A stretch of DNA of 64,000 nt from Psychrobacter maritimus (GTDB lineage Bacteria; Pseudomonadota; Gammaproteobacteria; Pseudomonadales; Moraxellaceae), in the NCBI RefSeq assembly GCF_904846345.1, contig NZ_CAJHAJ010000002.1:496001-560000 (forward strand), given 5' to 3'. The first letter of the stretch is position 1; each line of letters opens with the position of its first letter. Of this stretch, positions 39,897 through 48,816 are shown piece after piece. The notes beneath the pieces were generated by a model that worked only from the letters and a program-made list of their open reading frames with translations, had not been told where the DNA came from and ran no database searches. The position numbers and the translations under genes are program-made.

Positions 39897-40195
39897 GTTG
39901 TATCTGGCGTTCTATACTGTCCAGCTCTATCTATCCTAATCCATGCATCTGATGTACACTGGTTTTTAAATGTACATTGGGGTGGCAGCTATGGAAATAC
40001 GTAAACCTATCAGCCGCAAGTGCAAAGGTTAATAACAGCATCTCTAGAATAATAAAATAAGCTCCCTTCCTACTAGAACCGTCATGTCAGGAATGGTTTG
40101 ACAACTAGTAGCTAAATTAGTAGTTAAATTACCTACGGGTATCAAAGGCTACTACAACAGTTATCACTTTAACGAATATTAGAAATCCGAGAGCT
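39897..40195. other. Intergenic region at the left edge of the accessory segment
   Basis: About 300 bp without a convincing gene. It holds a small dyad with TGTACA and TGTACAT near 39950-39977 and a 13-codon frame at 39991-40032. These resemble the junk seen beside integrase genes at tRNA loci, but no integrase is recognisable. Confidence 0.3.
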
Positions 40196-42250
40196 TTAGG
40201 CCTCTGGCAGTACTATACCGAAAGATGTCGGCGGTTTCTCAAATAGACTTAAGAACCTCACTAAATCTATCTTGCTCCCATCAATAGTCAACTCATCAGA
40301 CAATAGTATTTTTTTAACCCCTGCTTCACCGATTAACATATCAATAAACAAAGGATGAGTAAGACTGAGCGTAGCATTGACTTCTCGTTGTAATGGAATC
40401 TTGTTATCTAATAACCGATGATGTAGAACGGCATTCTCTACCCATAATAAATAGCTTTCATTCAAATCAGTAAAATTGATCTTGATACGCCAGTCTTTAT
40501 CAGTAGCGTCCTCAGATTTTAGGCGAACTGCTAGGGTATCAAAGAAATTCGATACGGGTGTTTGCAAGAAAACACCTTTCATAGAAGCCATGTCAATACC
40601 TGTATTAGGAGTGCCTTGACGAAGCTCTTGCGCTGCTGTCAAATAAACATCGCGCCAAGGTCCTGACTCTGCTTGATATCCAAGCTGATCGTAACTGCTA
40701 GCAAGTAGTTTTCGGGCAGCCATATTATTTGGTTCAGCAAATACCAGATGGTTCAATAATTCAGCACTCCATCGATAATCTCCTTTATCAAATGCAGTCT
40801 GTGATTGTGCTAGCATCTTTTCACTACCAATCATCGCTACATAAGCACTCGCTCGCTGCGAGTCAGGCAACGGATCTAAATGCGCAGGATTGGCATCATA
40901 CCAGCCAAGATAGTTCTGATAGACAGCGCGTGCATTATGTTTGACCGTGCCATAATATTCACGATTAGAGAATACTTTGGCTAAACTCGGTGGTAACTTT
41001 ATATCTTCTGCAATCTCACCAGGCGTCATACCCTTATTCATTCGACGTACGCTTTGGTCATGAATAAATTTATACGTATCGCGCTGCTGGGTCAAAAAGG
41101 TTTGGATTTTTTCTTGACCCCACATAGGCCAATGATGACTAGCAAAGTAAATATCAGCGTCGGCAAATAAGTTACGCGCCTCTTCAATGTAACTGCTCCA
41201 TTTCATCGCATCACGAACTTTCGCACCTCGTAAAGTATAGAGGTTATGCATATTGCGTGAGACTAGCTCAGCTCCGCCAAAAGCCTTGTATTTAGGCAGA
41301 TAAAAAGTCAGCTCCGCTGGTGCTTCTGATTCTGGGGTATATTGAAAATTAAAATCTACCCCGTCTACTTTTAGGTTCGTAGGTGTAGCATTAACGAGTT
41401 GGGTAGGCTTAGTAATACTAAATTGACCAAAGGCTGGACCTTTACCTAAACCTGTATCGACATGACCGTACTCATCACGTGCTAAATCTTTACCGTACAT
41501 ATAAACGGCACGACGACTCATCGCGGTACCAGCAATAATGTTTTCACTGGTTGCTTCTTCCATAAATCCACCAGGAGCAATCACTGGAATGTTCTGTTTG
41601 GCAATATCTTCTTGACTGATAATACCTAATATCCCACCGAAGTGGTCAATATGACTATGGGTAAAAATAATAGCGCTAATGTTAGTCGTATTTGGATAAC
41701 GCTTAGCCAGATGCTTCATGGCAAAATCAAAAGCGTACTTTGCCGTTTCTTTTGAAGTCATCGTATCGACTACAATCCAGCCACTATCTCCTTTGATAAG
41801 GGTCATATTGGACAAATCGAAACCACGTAACTGGTAAATACCGGGAGTCACTTCGAACAATCCCTGAATATTGTTAAGCTTAGCCTGTCGCCATAGACTA
41901 GGATTAACGGTGTCAGGAGCGTCGCCTTTAATAAAGTTATAAGCAGACATATCCCAAACGTTTTTAGTGGCATCAGATGAAGATGCTATTTGCATGCCCT
42001 CTATACTAGCAATTAGGCCACGACGCGCATCTTCGAAATCCTGCTGATCTGCTATATTAAGCTCATTAGCGACTTGACGGTTTGCTTCTATAGTACTGGC
42101 TGTTGCAGCACGTTCGCCGTCATTAACAGCTATTTTAGTTGTTGATGAGTTATTACAGGCTACTAGCAGCATACTACTACAAAGTAGTAGCAGTCGACTT
42201 GATCTCAAAACATTAGGACGAATCCCATTTAAGGAGATGGGGTTTACCAT
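40196..42250 (-). CDS. Linear alkyl/aryl-sulfatase (SdsA-type metallo-beta-lactamase), lipoprotein
   Basis: The metallo-beta-lactamase motif THSHIDHFGG gives three zinc ligands, and ASHHWPMWG is the further His of the SdsA/BDS1 family, which hydrolyses alkyl sulfates such as SDS to alcohol and sulfate. A dimerisation domain and a C-terminal SCP2-like lipid-binding domain complete the family layout. The signal LLLLCSSMLLVAC is a lipobox, so export as a lipoprotein is likely, unusual for secreted soluble SdsA. I prefer ATG at 42250 (AAGGAA upstream) over the frame opening at 42301. It is divergent from the AraC gene and regulated by it in all likelihood. Confidence 0.85.
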   Translation of the reverse strand: MVNPISLNGIRPNVLRSSRLLLLCSSMLLVACNNSSTTKIAVNDGERAATASTIEANRQVANELNIADQQDFEDARRGLIASIEGMQIASSSDATKNVWDMSAYNFIKGDAPDTVNPSLWRQAKLNNIQGLFEVTPGIYQLRGFDLSNMTLIKGDSGWIVVDTMTSKETAKYAFDFAMKHLAKRYPNTTNISAIIFTHSHIDHFGGILGIISQEDIAKQNIPVIAPGGFMEEATSENIIAGTAMSRRAVYMYGKDLARDEYGHVDTGLGKGPAFGQFSITKPTQLVNATPTNLKVDGVDFNFQYTPESEAPAELTFYLPKYKAFGGAELVSRNMHNLYTLRGAKVRDAMKWSSYIEEARNLFADADIYFASHHWPMWGQEKIQTFLTQQRDTYKFIHDQSVRRMNKGMTPGEIAEDIKLPPSLAKVFSNREYYGTVKHNARAVYQNYLGWYDANPAHLDPLPDSQRASAYVAMIGSEKMLAQSQTAFDKGDYRWSAELLNHLVFAEPNNMAARKLLASSYDQLGYQAESGPWRDVYLTAAQELRQGTPNTGIDMASMKGVFLQTPVSNFFDTLAVRLKSEDATDKDWRIKINFTDLNESYLLWVENAVLHHRLLDNKIPLQREVNATLSLTHPLFIDMLIGEAGVKKILLSDELTIDGSKIDLVRFLSLFEKPPTSFGIVLPEA

Positions 42251-42336
42251 TACAAATTCCTTTTTTTTAGTAAACTTCATTAGTTTAAATTTTAATGACA
42301 CAATGGTTCAAAGTTTGGACAATATTTTCTCTATTA

Positions 42337-42506
42337 GGGCGTGTCCTCATTTTAAAAATGGTGATAAAAATGAGATAAATTGACGCCAAACAAGGAAAAT
42401 AGTGCAGTTAATATCGGGATATTACCCAGCTATTTGACGAAGTTTGGCAAAATTTAGCCATTTTTAGCCCATTTAGATGTCCATAGATCGAATTGAGGAC
42501 ACGCCC
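42337..42506. mobile_element. MITE-like element with terminal inverted repeats
   Basis: About 170 bp bounded by GGGCGTGTCCTCA (from 42337) and its complement TGAGGACACGCCC (to 42506), with TA on both outer sides. No reading frame inside. The structure is that of a non-autonomous miniature inverted-repeat element mobilised by an IS transposase with a TA target. It sits in the spacer between the alkylsulfatase and AraC genes, ending 25 bp before the regulator start. Confidence 0.75.
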
Positions 42507-42531
42507 TAGTTAAGCGCATAGATAAACGAGA

Positions 42532-43623
42532 ATGAATATGGAAGACAAAAAATTTACTGTTCATAAAAGTATGGTGCTTTCTAATCGAAAGGCGCTAGCT
42601 TTATACTTATTTAAGATTAATCGTGCTGATGACATTCCTAAAATCATGGCATTATCAGTAGATTTAAATACTTTTATAGGTGATCGTGTTCCCTTGGAGA
42701 TTGTCACCCGTGAAATTGATTTAGCCGTACAGCTCCTTCAAGAAGAGTACATAGGGCTAAAAATAATGGAACTCACTGATGTAAAAGCACTACCTTTGTA
42801 TAAAGGTATAAAACTTTGCATTAATCCTTTACTAAAAGCTGAAATAGAGATTCCATTTATTGTGCTTTGCCGTTTGGTTAGCCGTTACTTCAAAATTATC
42901 ACCGAGTCCATACAAGTTACTTTAGTGATAGAAAAAAGCTTATTACGGTTAGACTTTAATCCAAGTATGCCAAAGCTAGCTAATAACCATCAAATTGATG
43001 GTGTCATACTCGCTGTACATAAAATATTAGCCGAATTCAGTGCTCTACAGCCTGTAAGACTTACTATCGCGCATCGGAACTCAACACACGGCAGTGAGCT
43101 CTATAAAAAACTTTTAGGCATCCCAGCTGAGCTTGCTAGCAAAAAAAATAGTTTATATTATCCATTAATGAAAAATTATAGCTCTCAATCAAATTTGAAC
43201 TTATCGGCAGGTGCTGACATATCAATTGAAAGTAGCTTTTTCATTGGGCCGTTGCACTATATGCTTGATAAAGAGTTTCCTGATTTGAGCTACGCTGAGC
43301 GCTGCCAACATATCTTGATGACTATCATAGGACTTAGTGAAGCAACCCGTGAGACTGTAGCGCAAGTCCTAAATATGAGCGTCAGTAGCTTGCAAAGACG
43401 GTTACGTGAAGAGGAAACCTCGTTTCAAAAAGTACTACTACATACGAAAAAGGTGATGGCTGATAAATTCTTGGTGGAGCAGAACCTCTCAGCTACTGAC
43501 GTGGCTTTTCTATTGGGGTATCAGTCTCATAGTCAGTTCTTCCAAGCTTTTAAACGCTGGTATTCAATGACTCCGATGGCTTATCAAAAGTTGCATCGGA
43601 GTCATAGTAGATCAGATTATTGA
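42532..43623 (+). CDS. AraC family transcriptional regulator
   Basis: 363 aa. The N-terminal domain belongs to the arabinose-binding-like type used by OruR/ArgR-like AraC regulators. The C-terminal pair of helix-turn-helix motifs is clear: ETVAQVLNMSVSSLQRRLREEETSF and LSATDVAFLLGYQSHSQFFQAFKRWYSMTP. It likely controls the divergent alkylsulfatase. ATGs at 42532 and 42538 compete; both have a weak ribosome-binding site. The MITE immediately upstream could alter its promoter. Confidence 0.85.
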   Translation: MNMEDKKFTVHKSMVLSNRKALALYLFKINRADDIPKIMALSVDLNTFIGDRVPLEIVTREIDLAVQLLQEEYIGLKIMELTDVKALPLYKGIKLCINPLLKAEIEIPFIVLCRLVSRYFKIITESIQVTLVIEKSLLRLDFNPSMPKLANNHQIDGVILAVHKILAEFSALQPVRLTIAHRNSTHGSELYKKLLGIPAELASKKNSLYYPLMKNYSSQSNLNLSAGADISIESSFFIGPLHYMLDKEFPDLSYAERCQHILMTIIGLSEATRETVAQVLNMSVSSLQRRLREEETSFQKVLLHTKKVMADKFLVEQNLSATDVAFLLGYQSHSQFFQAFKRWYSMTPMAYQKLHRSHSRSDY

Positions 43624-43634
43624 GCTGTAGCTAC

Positions 43635-44987
43635 CTATTGAGGTAAAGACTTATAAGCATCACAACCTAATGCTTCAAACTCGGATTTGGTAAAGTACTC
43701 AAGCTTTGGTAAAAACTCCCCTAATACTTCTACTTCGTCTCCCGGTACTGAAGTATTCTGAATAGCATTGTCAAAATCAGCAGCTGGCAGCATATGTCTC
43801 ATAAGTAATAACCCGTCTGTTTTATTGTCCTGTCTACCAGCAACAATAGAGAAGCCATCGCCTTTATCCGACCAAGGTAGGAAGCCTACGCCACATTCAT
43901 CAGTAGCATTAACTGGACGATCTGACGGTAAACTGGTAGCAATGGTATAGTAACCATCTGGATTGATAGTGACTTGCTCATCGTATAAACAACCCGTTAC
44001 TTTTTGGGAATAAAATTCATTTTGACACATAGACCAATAGCGTACTTGAGCGTCACTCTCGTCAAATATTTCATCGCCATTAACTGTCGAGGGAACCTTT
44101 GGAATTTTACCGCGTATGACAGCAATAGGTTTAATATCTCTATCTATGTAAGTTCCAACGTATTGATTATCTAAATTGGCATACCAAGGCACTTGTCTGA
44201 CAGGATTACCGTCGCACTGTCCCAAAAACCCACATCTAAGAGTAAACTGGATGTTATAGACCGCACGCCATATTGGATTTAGTGTTGCAGGGTTGTTTTG
44301 GCGAAGACTTGCATAAGTTTGATCAGGTAAAATTGGGATTTCTATCAACTCTTGCTTAGACTGAAGAGTGTCACACACTGCTTGACCTGTTAATACTTGA
44401 CCGTTACCTAAGGTCAACTCTGGAGTAGGCAGACCTACACCACCGGTAACATCTTTACCTTTATTAGGAACATAGACTCGATAAAGTAGTAGCGATTCGC
44501 CATTATCTTGGACATAGTCATATAAAGTATTATTTAGCGGTATTATCGGAGCCTCGCCACTAGCCAATTCAATTTCATAACCCCGTTTATTACTATTACG
44601 CTGAGCACCCTGAAGGAAAGGATTAATAGAATCCATATTTGCAATAATGTCTTTGTCTTTCAATGCAAATGCTGGAGAGGCATCTTGTCTATAGCTATTA
44701 AACGACATATATTGCGCAAAAGGATACTCACCTTTTAGCTTTAAGGTTGCGTCTTTAGGTAAGGTATATTTTGCATGCCAGTAGGTAGCGCCAGTATCAG
44801 GATAAGCGAAGTTTGCATCTGGATTATCGATACTGTAAGGACCTCCCCAAAAACAAGCCTCAATACCCTCGGGGGGATTGGGATCTGGAATAGTAACAGT
44901 GGTTTCATTATCGTCACCACAAGCAGCTAGTAAGCCAACACTAACTATTATGGCACTTGTTAAAGTAAGCCTTTTTATATTAAGCAT
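43635..44987 (-). CDS. Lipoprotein of unknown function
   Basis: 450-aa protein with a lipoprotein signal (TSAIIVSVGLLAAC, then an Asp/Glu linker) and a mature part rich in Trp, Tyr and Cys with a sheet-like pattern. Recurring Cys residues (ACFWGG, VCDTLQ, LRCGFLGQC, MCQNEFYS, GCLYDE, ECGVGFLPW, LGCDAYK) suggest disulfides in the envelope. I do not recognise the family; from the neighbouring alkylsulfatase and regulator it could handle a surfactant or lipid. It converges with the AraC gene, 11 bp apart. Confidence 0.7.
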   Translation of the reverse strand: MLNIKRLTLTSAIIVSVGLLAACGDDNETTVTIPDPNPPEGIEACFWGGPYSIDNPDANFAYPDTGATYWHAKYTLPKDATLKLKGEYPFAQYMSFNSYRQDASPAFALKDKDIIANMDSINPFLQGAQRNSNKRGYEIELASGEAPIIPLNNTLYDYVQDNGESLLLYRVYVPNKGKDVTGGVGLPTPELTLGNGQVLTGQAVCDTLQSKQELIEIPILPDQTYASLRQNNPATLNPIWRAVYNIQFTLRCGFLGQCDGNPVRQVPWYANLDNQYVGTYIDRDIKPIAVIRGKIPKVPSTVNGDEIFDESDAQVRYWSMCQNEFYSQKVTGCLYDEQVTINPDGYYTIATSLPSDRPVNATDECGVGFLPWSDKGDGFSIVAGRQDNKTDGLLLMRHMLPAADFDNAIQNTSVPGDEVEVLGEFLPKLEYFTKSEFEALGCDAYKSLPQ

Positions 44988-45161
44988 AAGTACTCCTGTT
45001 TATCATAGTTACATCCTTGTTTAGCGTTATACCGACTAACTTAATAAATCTAACAGAGTCATTACTTACTCAATAGGTGCATCCGAGTCAGCTATTATGA
45101 CTACTATGTCATTTCGGGTCATAGTTTAATTACTGTGCAGTTATAGTTGAAAAATAGCCGT
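44988..45161. other. Upstream region of the lipoprotein gene
   Basis: AT-rich DNA between the lipoprotein start and the AlpA fragment. The lipoprotein start has AGGAG (as ctcct on this strand at about 44993) upstream of ATG. No other feature seen. Confidence 0.3.
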
Positions 45162-45278
45162 CTAATTGATAGTTGAGCGGCTGATACCTGTATATTCTAT
45201 GACTTTTTTGACGCTAAGTAGCTGCGGTATATGATTGCATTGCTCGATTGCTGGCTGTGTTGCGTTTAAAGTTTCCAT
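45162..45278 (-). pseudogene. Truncated AlpA-type excisionase/regulator
   Basis: Starts with a strong AAGGAG site and ATG at 45278. The 38-residue peptide holds IPQLLSVKKVIEYTGISRST, the first half of an AlpA-family helix-turn-helix, then stops at TAG (45162-45164) where a recognition helix and basic C-terminus would normally follow. AlpA regulators control excision of P4-like and other integrative elements at tRNA genes. I read it as a broken mobile-element gene. Too short for an ordinary reading-frame search. Confidence 0.65.
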
Positions 45279-45385
45279 GATTTACTCCTTATAAGTGAAT
45301 GAGAGCGTTTCCTCTCATACAGTTAGGGAGTCCCATATTTTTTTACGGCATCCTATACGCTCCGTCCTTTAGTCTTGTTTGAAGC

Positions 45386-45420
45386 AATAAAAAAAGGAGC
45401 TGAATGATCAGCTCCTTCTT
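45386..45420 (-). terminator. Hairpin terminator
   Basis: AAGGAGCTGA/TCAGCTCCTT with an A-run that reads as a T-run on the minus strand. It lies just after the remnant frame at 45446-45577. Confidence 0.7.
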
Positions 45421-45445
45421 ATGTCACCTATCTGTCTTGATAGGT

Positions 45446-45577
45446 TTAACTTACCGCCGTCGCACTTTTGCGCAAGCCTTGCTCGATACTACTGACGCTG
45501 TGCGTAGCAATACCATTATTAAAGCTTTGCTGACTGCTACTATCCTCTGTCTCCATGGGATAAAACTCTTCGACCAC
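45446..45577 (-). pseudogene. Possible C-terminal gene remnant
   Basis: A minus-strand frame from a GTG at 45577 (or ATG at 45556) to TAA at 45446 encodes a Ser-rich hydrophilic tail ending QGLRKSATAVS, and a good terminator follows 25 bp on. There is no ribosome-binding site and a stop lies just upstream, so it is best read as the 3' end of a lost gene. No family recognised. Confidence 0.3.
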
Positions 45578-45607
45578 ATCCGTTTGATATTATTATTTTC
45601 AAATTAA

Positions 45608-45821
45608 TTGAACCATATACTATTTACTCAAAACCGCTTTTAAGCGATTTGTATTATAATTCTTGGTTCGAATATTAAACACTGGATATATGATTAAAGT
45701 TACGATCTATGAGGAAACCGTTTTCTGGAGCTTTAATTAAAATGCTAATTCTCGATACTAACTAAACTCTATCGATCAGAAGAGACTTAATACACTACGT
45801 TCTTGAAAAAGAGCGGCATAA
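45608..45821. other. Non-coding stretch in the island
   Basis: AT-rich, with a promoter-like TATAAT at about 45654-45659. No coding frame of note. Confidence 0.3.
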
Positions 45822-45854
45822 GAAAAGAGGTGATGACACAAGAATACTCACCTC
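45822..45854 (-). terminator. Terminator of the ALDH-SnoaL operon
   Basis: On the minus strand GAGGTGA/TCACCTC forms a stem followed by TTTTCTT, directly after the stop of the SnoaL-like gene. Confidence 0.75.
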
Positions 45855-45856
45855 CA

Positions 45857-46693
45857 TCATTCTACTTGCCTCAAATAAACGCCTGCTCTCAGGATTCCGT
45901 CGAGGTAAACGCGCCATGGCGATGCGCGCGCGAGCTCATTATCGGGTAGCACAGGCGCAATCGCATCCCACAACTCAACCATGTGACCATCCTCAATACG
46001 CCACAGCTCGCAGAATGAATGGCGCTCACCGCCGATAGAGCCTTCAGAATGTGTCAATACAAAGTTACCGTCGGCAACAGTACGATGCAATGTATCATAG
46101 GTCAGTGCGCCGTCGTCTTGTTTCAGCTTCTCCAAAAACTCAATCATGTTCGTAACACCATCAGCGATATCACCGGAGTGCTGCGTGAATGTGCCATCTG
46201 GTCGAGCAAATCCGATCATAGATTGGTAATCTTGCTCATGTAGGAAAGTGTGCCACACCTTCTTCGCAAGTGCACGATTAGCCTCAGTGTCCGCAGACCT
46301 ATCTACTTCAGTCGGTCCGTCTAATTGTGTGTGTCCAGACTCATTGGGAGGGGTCTCGGTCACAAGCCCATCCCAGTGTTCAACAATCTTGCCGCCTGCT
46401 ACTCGGTAAATGTCAAAGCCGACGTACAACTCATCTGGATCTAGCCCTGGGTACGAGCCGTGGAAGGCGACCAACCCTTTAGCCTCATCTACTAATACGC
46501 GCGCCACGTCATGGCGCATATCGGGAGCCCCTGCAACAAGATCTCTTAAACCTTGCAGCCCATTAGCAACGAGCGGTGAATGCTCGATATAATCGGGTGA
46601 AAAGTTTCGATCTAGAGTAGTCACATCGTGTTCGGTGAATAATTCTCGGTCAGCAGTAACCACAAGTTCACGAATATCAGTCCTGTCCGTCAT
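45857..46693 (-). CDS. Tandem SnoaL/NTF2-like domain protein
   Basis: 278 aa made of two SnoaL-like (polyketide cyclase/NTF2 fold) domains: residues 1-125 (FSPDYIEHSPLVANGLQGLRDLV...GGKIVEHWDGL) and about 140-265 (GDIADGVTNMIEFLEK...EDGHMVELWDAI). Both repeat the pattern YIEHSP or FTQHSG, then G..HWD or ..LWD. The fold serves small-molecule enzymes and binding proteins, so function is open. AAGGAG precedes ATG. 45 bp after the aldehyde dehydrogenase gene in the same direction, so probably the same pathway. Confidence 0.75.
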   Translation of the reverse strand: MTDRTDIRELVVTADRELFTEHDVTTLDRNFSPDYIEHSPLVANGLQGLRDLVAGAPDMRHDVARVLVDEAKGLVAFHGSYPGLDPDELYVGFDIYRVAGGKIVEHWDGLVTETPPNESGHTQLDGPTEVDRSADTEANRALAKKVWHTFLHEQDYQSMIGFARPDGTFTQHSGDIADGVTNMIEFLEKLKQDDGALTYDTLHRTVADGNFVLTHSEGSIGGERHSFCELWRIEDGHMVELWDAIAPVLPDNELARASPWRVYLDGILRAGVYLRQVE

Positions 46694-46737
46694 GTCGATT
46701 TTCTCCTTCTATATAATATTCTATATTACATTTGCAG

Positions 46738-48165
46738 TTATTCCATCGAACTCATGACGTGCTTGAGTCGGGTGTACTCTTCTACACCATACCTAGACAA
46801 ATCCTTGCCGTAGCCAGAGTTTTTAAAGCCACCGTGGGGCATCTCTGCGACAAGGGGGATATGGCAGTTGATCCAGACACATCCAAAATCTAAGTCTCTC
46901 GATACTCGCAACGCTCTAGCATGATCCTTCGTCCATACTGAAGACGCTAGACCGTACTCTACGTCGTTGGACATGCGTACCGCCTCTTCTTCCGTCGAGA
47001 ACGTCTGCACTGTAATAACGGGTCCAAAAATTTCGTCCTGAATGACCTCGTCGTCCTGACGCAAACCATCGACTACAGTAGGGTCGAAGAAAAAACCTGA
47101 CATATCTTTAGCCTGCTTACCCCCAGTCATTATCGTAGCATGGTCAGGCAGACGCTCTAGTAAACCCTCAATCCGCTCAAGTTGGCTTGCGTTATTGAGA
47201 GGCCCGTACAGAATATCTTCTTTCTCAGGTGTTCCGTAAGTCGTGGCTTCGGCAGCCTTGACTAGCTTAGCGAGGAAGTCATCATGGACTGATTCCTGAA
47301 CGAGGATTCGGGTAGATGACGTACAGTCCTGACCGGCGTTGAAAAAACCAGTCTCAGCGAGATTCGTAGCGGCGGCGTCAAGGTCAGCATCATCAAAGAC
47401 TACACACGGAGCCTTACCACCCAACTCCAAATGCACTCTAGTCAGATTCTTCGCTGCAGCTGCAGCGACTGCCATACCCGCTTGTACGGAACCAGTGATT
47501 GCCACCAGCCCAGGTACCTTCGAGCTTGATATTAAAGCACCGGTCTCGCCATCACCTAGTACGACGTTAAACGTACCTTCAGGTAAGAATTCTGCTGCAA
47601 TCTCCGCCATCAATAGCGTGGAATCGGGCGTAGTATCTGACGGCTTTAGAACAATCGTATTTCCGGCTGCAAGCGCAGGCCCTATCTTCCATATTGCCAT
47701 CATAATTGGATAGTTCCATGGGGTAATCTGCCCAACAACGCCGATCGGTTCGCGACGAAGTGCCGAATTGAAGCCTTCCAAGTACTCGCCTGATGGAGCG
47801 CCATTGAGCATACGCGCAGCACCCGCAAAGAATCTTAATTGGTCAATACCAGTATCTACTTCCTCCGAAGCAACCAAATACTTTGGCTGGCCAGTATTAC
47901 GCACTTGAGCCTCTACTAGATCATCACGACGTGCTTCTAGAGCATCAGCAATCTTTAGCATTGCTGCTTGCCGGTCTGAAGGAGTAGTACGTCCCCATGT
48001 GGCTGTAGCAGCTTCGGCTGCAGCGTATGCTTCCTCGACGTCTTGTTTATTGGAGACTGGAGACTTACCAATACTCTCTCCTGTCGTTGGATCAATTAAA
48101 TCGAAGTTAACTGAGCTATGTGACTTAACGTATCGGTTGTTGACGAAGTTCTGACGCTGACTCAT
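46738..48165 (-). CDS. Aldehyde dehydrogenase (aminobutyraldehyde/betaine aldehyde type)
   Basis: 475-aa NAD(P)-dependent dehydrogenase. Visible are the cofactor loop TPWNYP (148-153), the general base Glu247 in LELGGKAP, the catalytic Cys281 in NAGQDCTSS, and EIFGPV near the C-terminus. The sequence is closest in feel to gamma-aminobutyraldehyde/betaine aldehyde dehydrogenases, some from actinobacteria. AGGAG upstream of ATG. Codon use looks richer in G+C than neighbours, hinting at transfer. With the SnoaL-like gene it makes a two-gene operon. Confidence 0.85.
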   Translation of the reverse strand: MSQRQNFVNNRYVKSHSSVNFDLIDPTTGESIGKSPVSNKQDVEEAYAAAEAATATWGRTTPSDRQAAMLKIADALEARRDDLVEAQVRNTGQPKYLVASEEVDTGIDQLRFFAGAARMLNGAPSGEYLEGFNSALRREPIGVVGQITPWNYPIMMAIWKIGPALAAGNTIVLKPSDTTPDSTLLMAEIAAEFLPEGTFNVVLGDGETGALISSSKVPGLVAITGSVQAGMAVAAAAAKNLTRVHLELGGKAPCVVFDDADLDAAATNLAETGFFNAGQDCTSSTRILVQESVHDDFLAKLVKAAEATTYGTPEKEDILYGPLNNASQLERIEGLLERLPDHATIMTGGKQAKDMSGFFFDPTVVDGLRQDDEVIQDEIFGPVITVQTFSTEEEAVRMSNDVEYGLASSVWTKDHARALRVSRDLDFGCVWINCHIPLVAEMPHGGFKNSGYGKDLSRYGVEEYTRLKHVMSSME

Positions 48166-48748
48166 TATGTACTCCTGATATATATATGATTGATAATATC
48201 AAAGCTAGCATGGTTCATATAGAGTTGCAAACAATAGTCAAATACACCCTTAAACCTTTTAAATTCAAATAGTTAAACCTTTATTATCTAAATAAGATAA
48301 GTTTAGCGCCCAATCTTATAAAATACTTTACTGCCACCATAAAGAGATACTCTCATCTCTCGTATCTGACTCGAGAAAACCTCGACAATAGAGGGGCGCT
48401 CAAGTACAGACGAAACTTATAGATTACTAGTAGAGGTTATTTATGTTATTTCAATACAGTCAAATCTTGATAAATTGAATATAATATCAATTACTTTTTA
48501 TTCGATGTAGTTACCATCTCACTCAACTGTAAACAAAATTACCTATACTAGTAATCTATAAGACAGCTTGTGAACTGAAAGCAAACACAATCGGATTTGT
48601 AAAGAATACGAGTAAAATTACTAAAAAAACCCCAATTTCATTTAAAACAAACGGGGTGTAACTAAGACTAATACAATAAAGAATTTAGGATGGTCTCTAA
48701 TCAATTAATTAACCCCTATACCTGTTCCAACCACTGGTTCAATATACG

Positions 48749-48786
48749 AAACCCTCGCCAATCTATCGATTACGAGGGTTTTTTAT
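48749..48786 (+). terminator. Orphan terminator
   Basis: Stem AACCCTCG and CGAGGGTT, followed by TTTTTATT, with no coding sequence upstream on the plus strand for more than 5 kb. Confidence 0.7.
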
Positions 48787-48816
48787 TGCCTGTTATTTAA
48801 AATTGGCTGTCCTATC

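Noticed and set aside
39759-40004. A plus-strand reading frame of 81 codons starting inside the tRNA-Leu.
   Set aside because: It translates the tRNA and its terminator hairpin; no ribosome-binding site and no protein-like composition.
39991-40032. A 13-codon frame beginning MEIRKPISRKC after a GGGTGGC stretch, considered as an integrase start.
   Set aside because: Too short, no integrase signature, and a stop after 13 codons. Kept only as a description of the region.
42251-42301. Upstream start of the alkylsulfatase (MSLKFKLMKF).
   Set aside because: The ATG at 42250 has a proper AAGGAA site and gives a lipoprotein signal of normal length.
48721-48750. A stretch with TTCCAACCACTGGTTCAA that first looked like a partial tRNA or attR copy.
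   Set aside because: No cloverleaf could be drawn and it does not match the 3' end of the tRNA-Leu.
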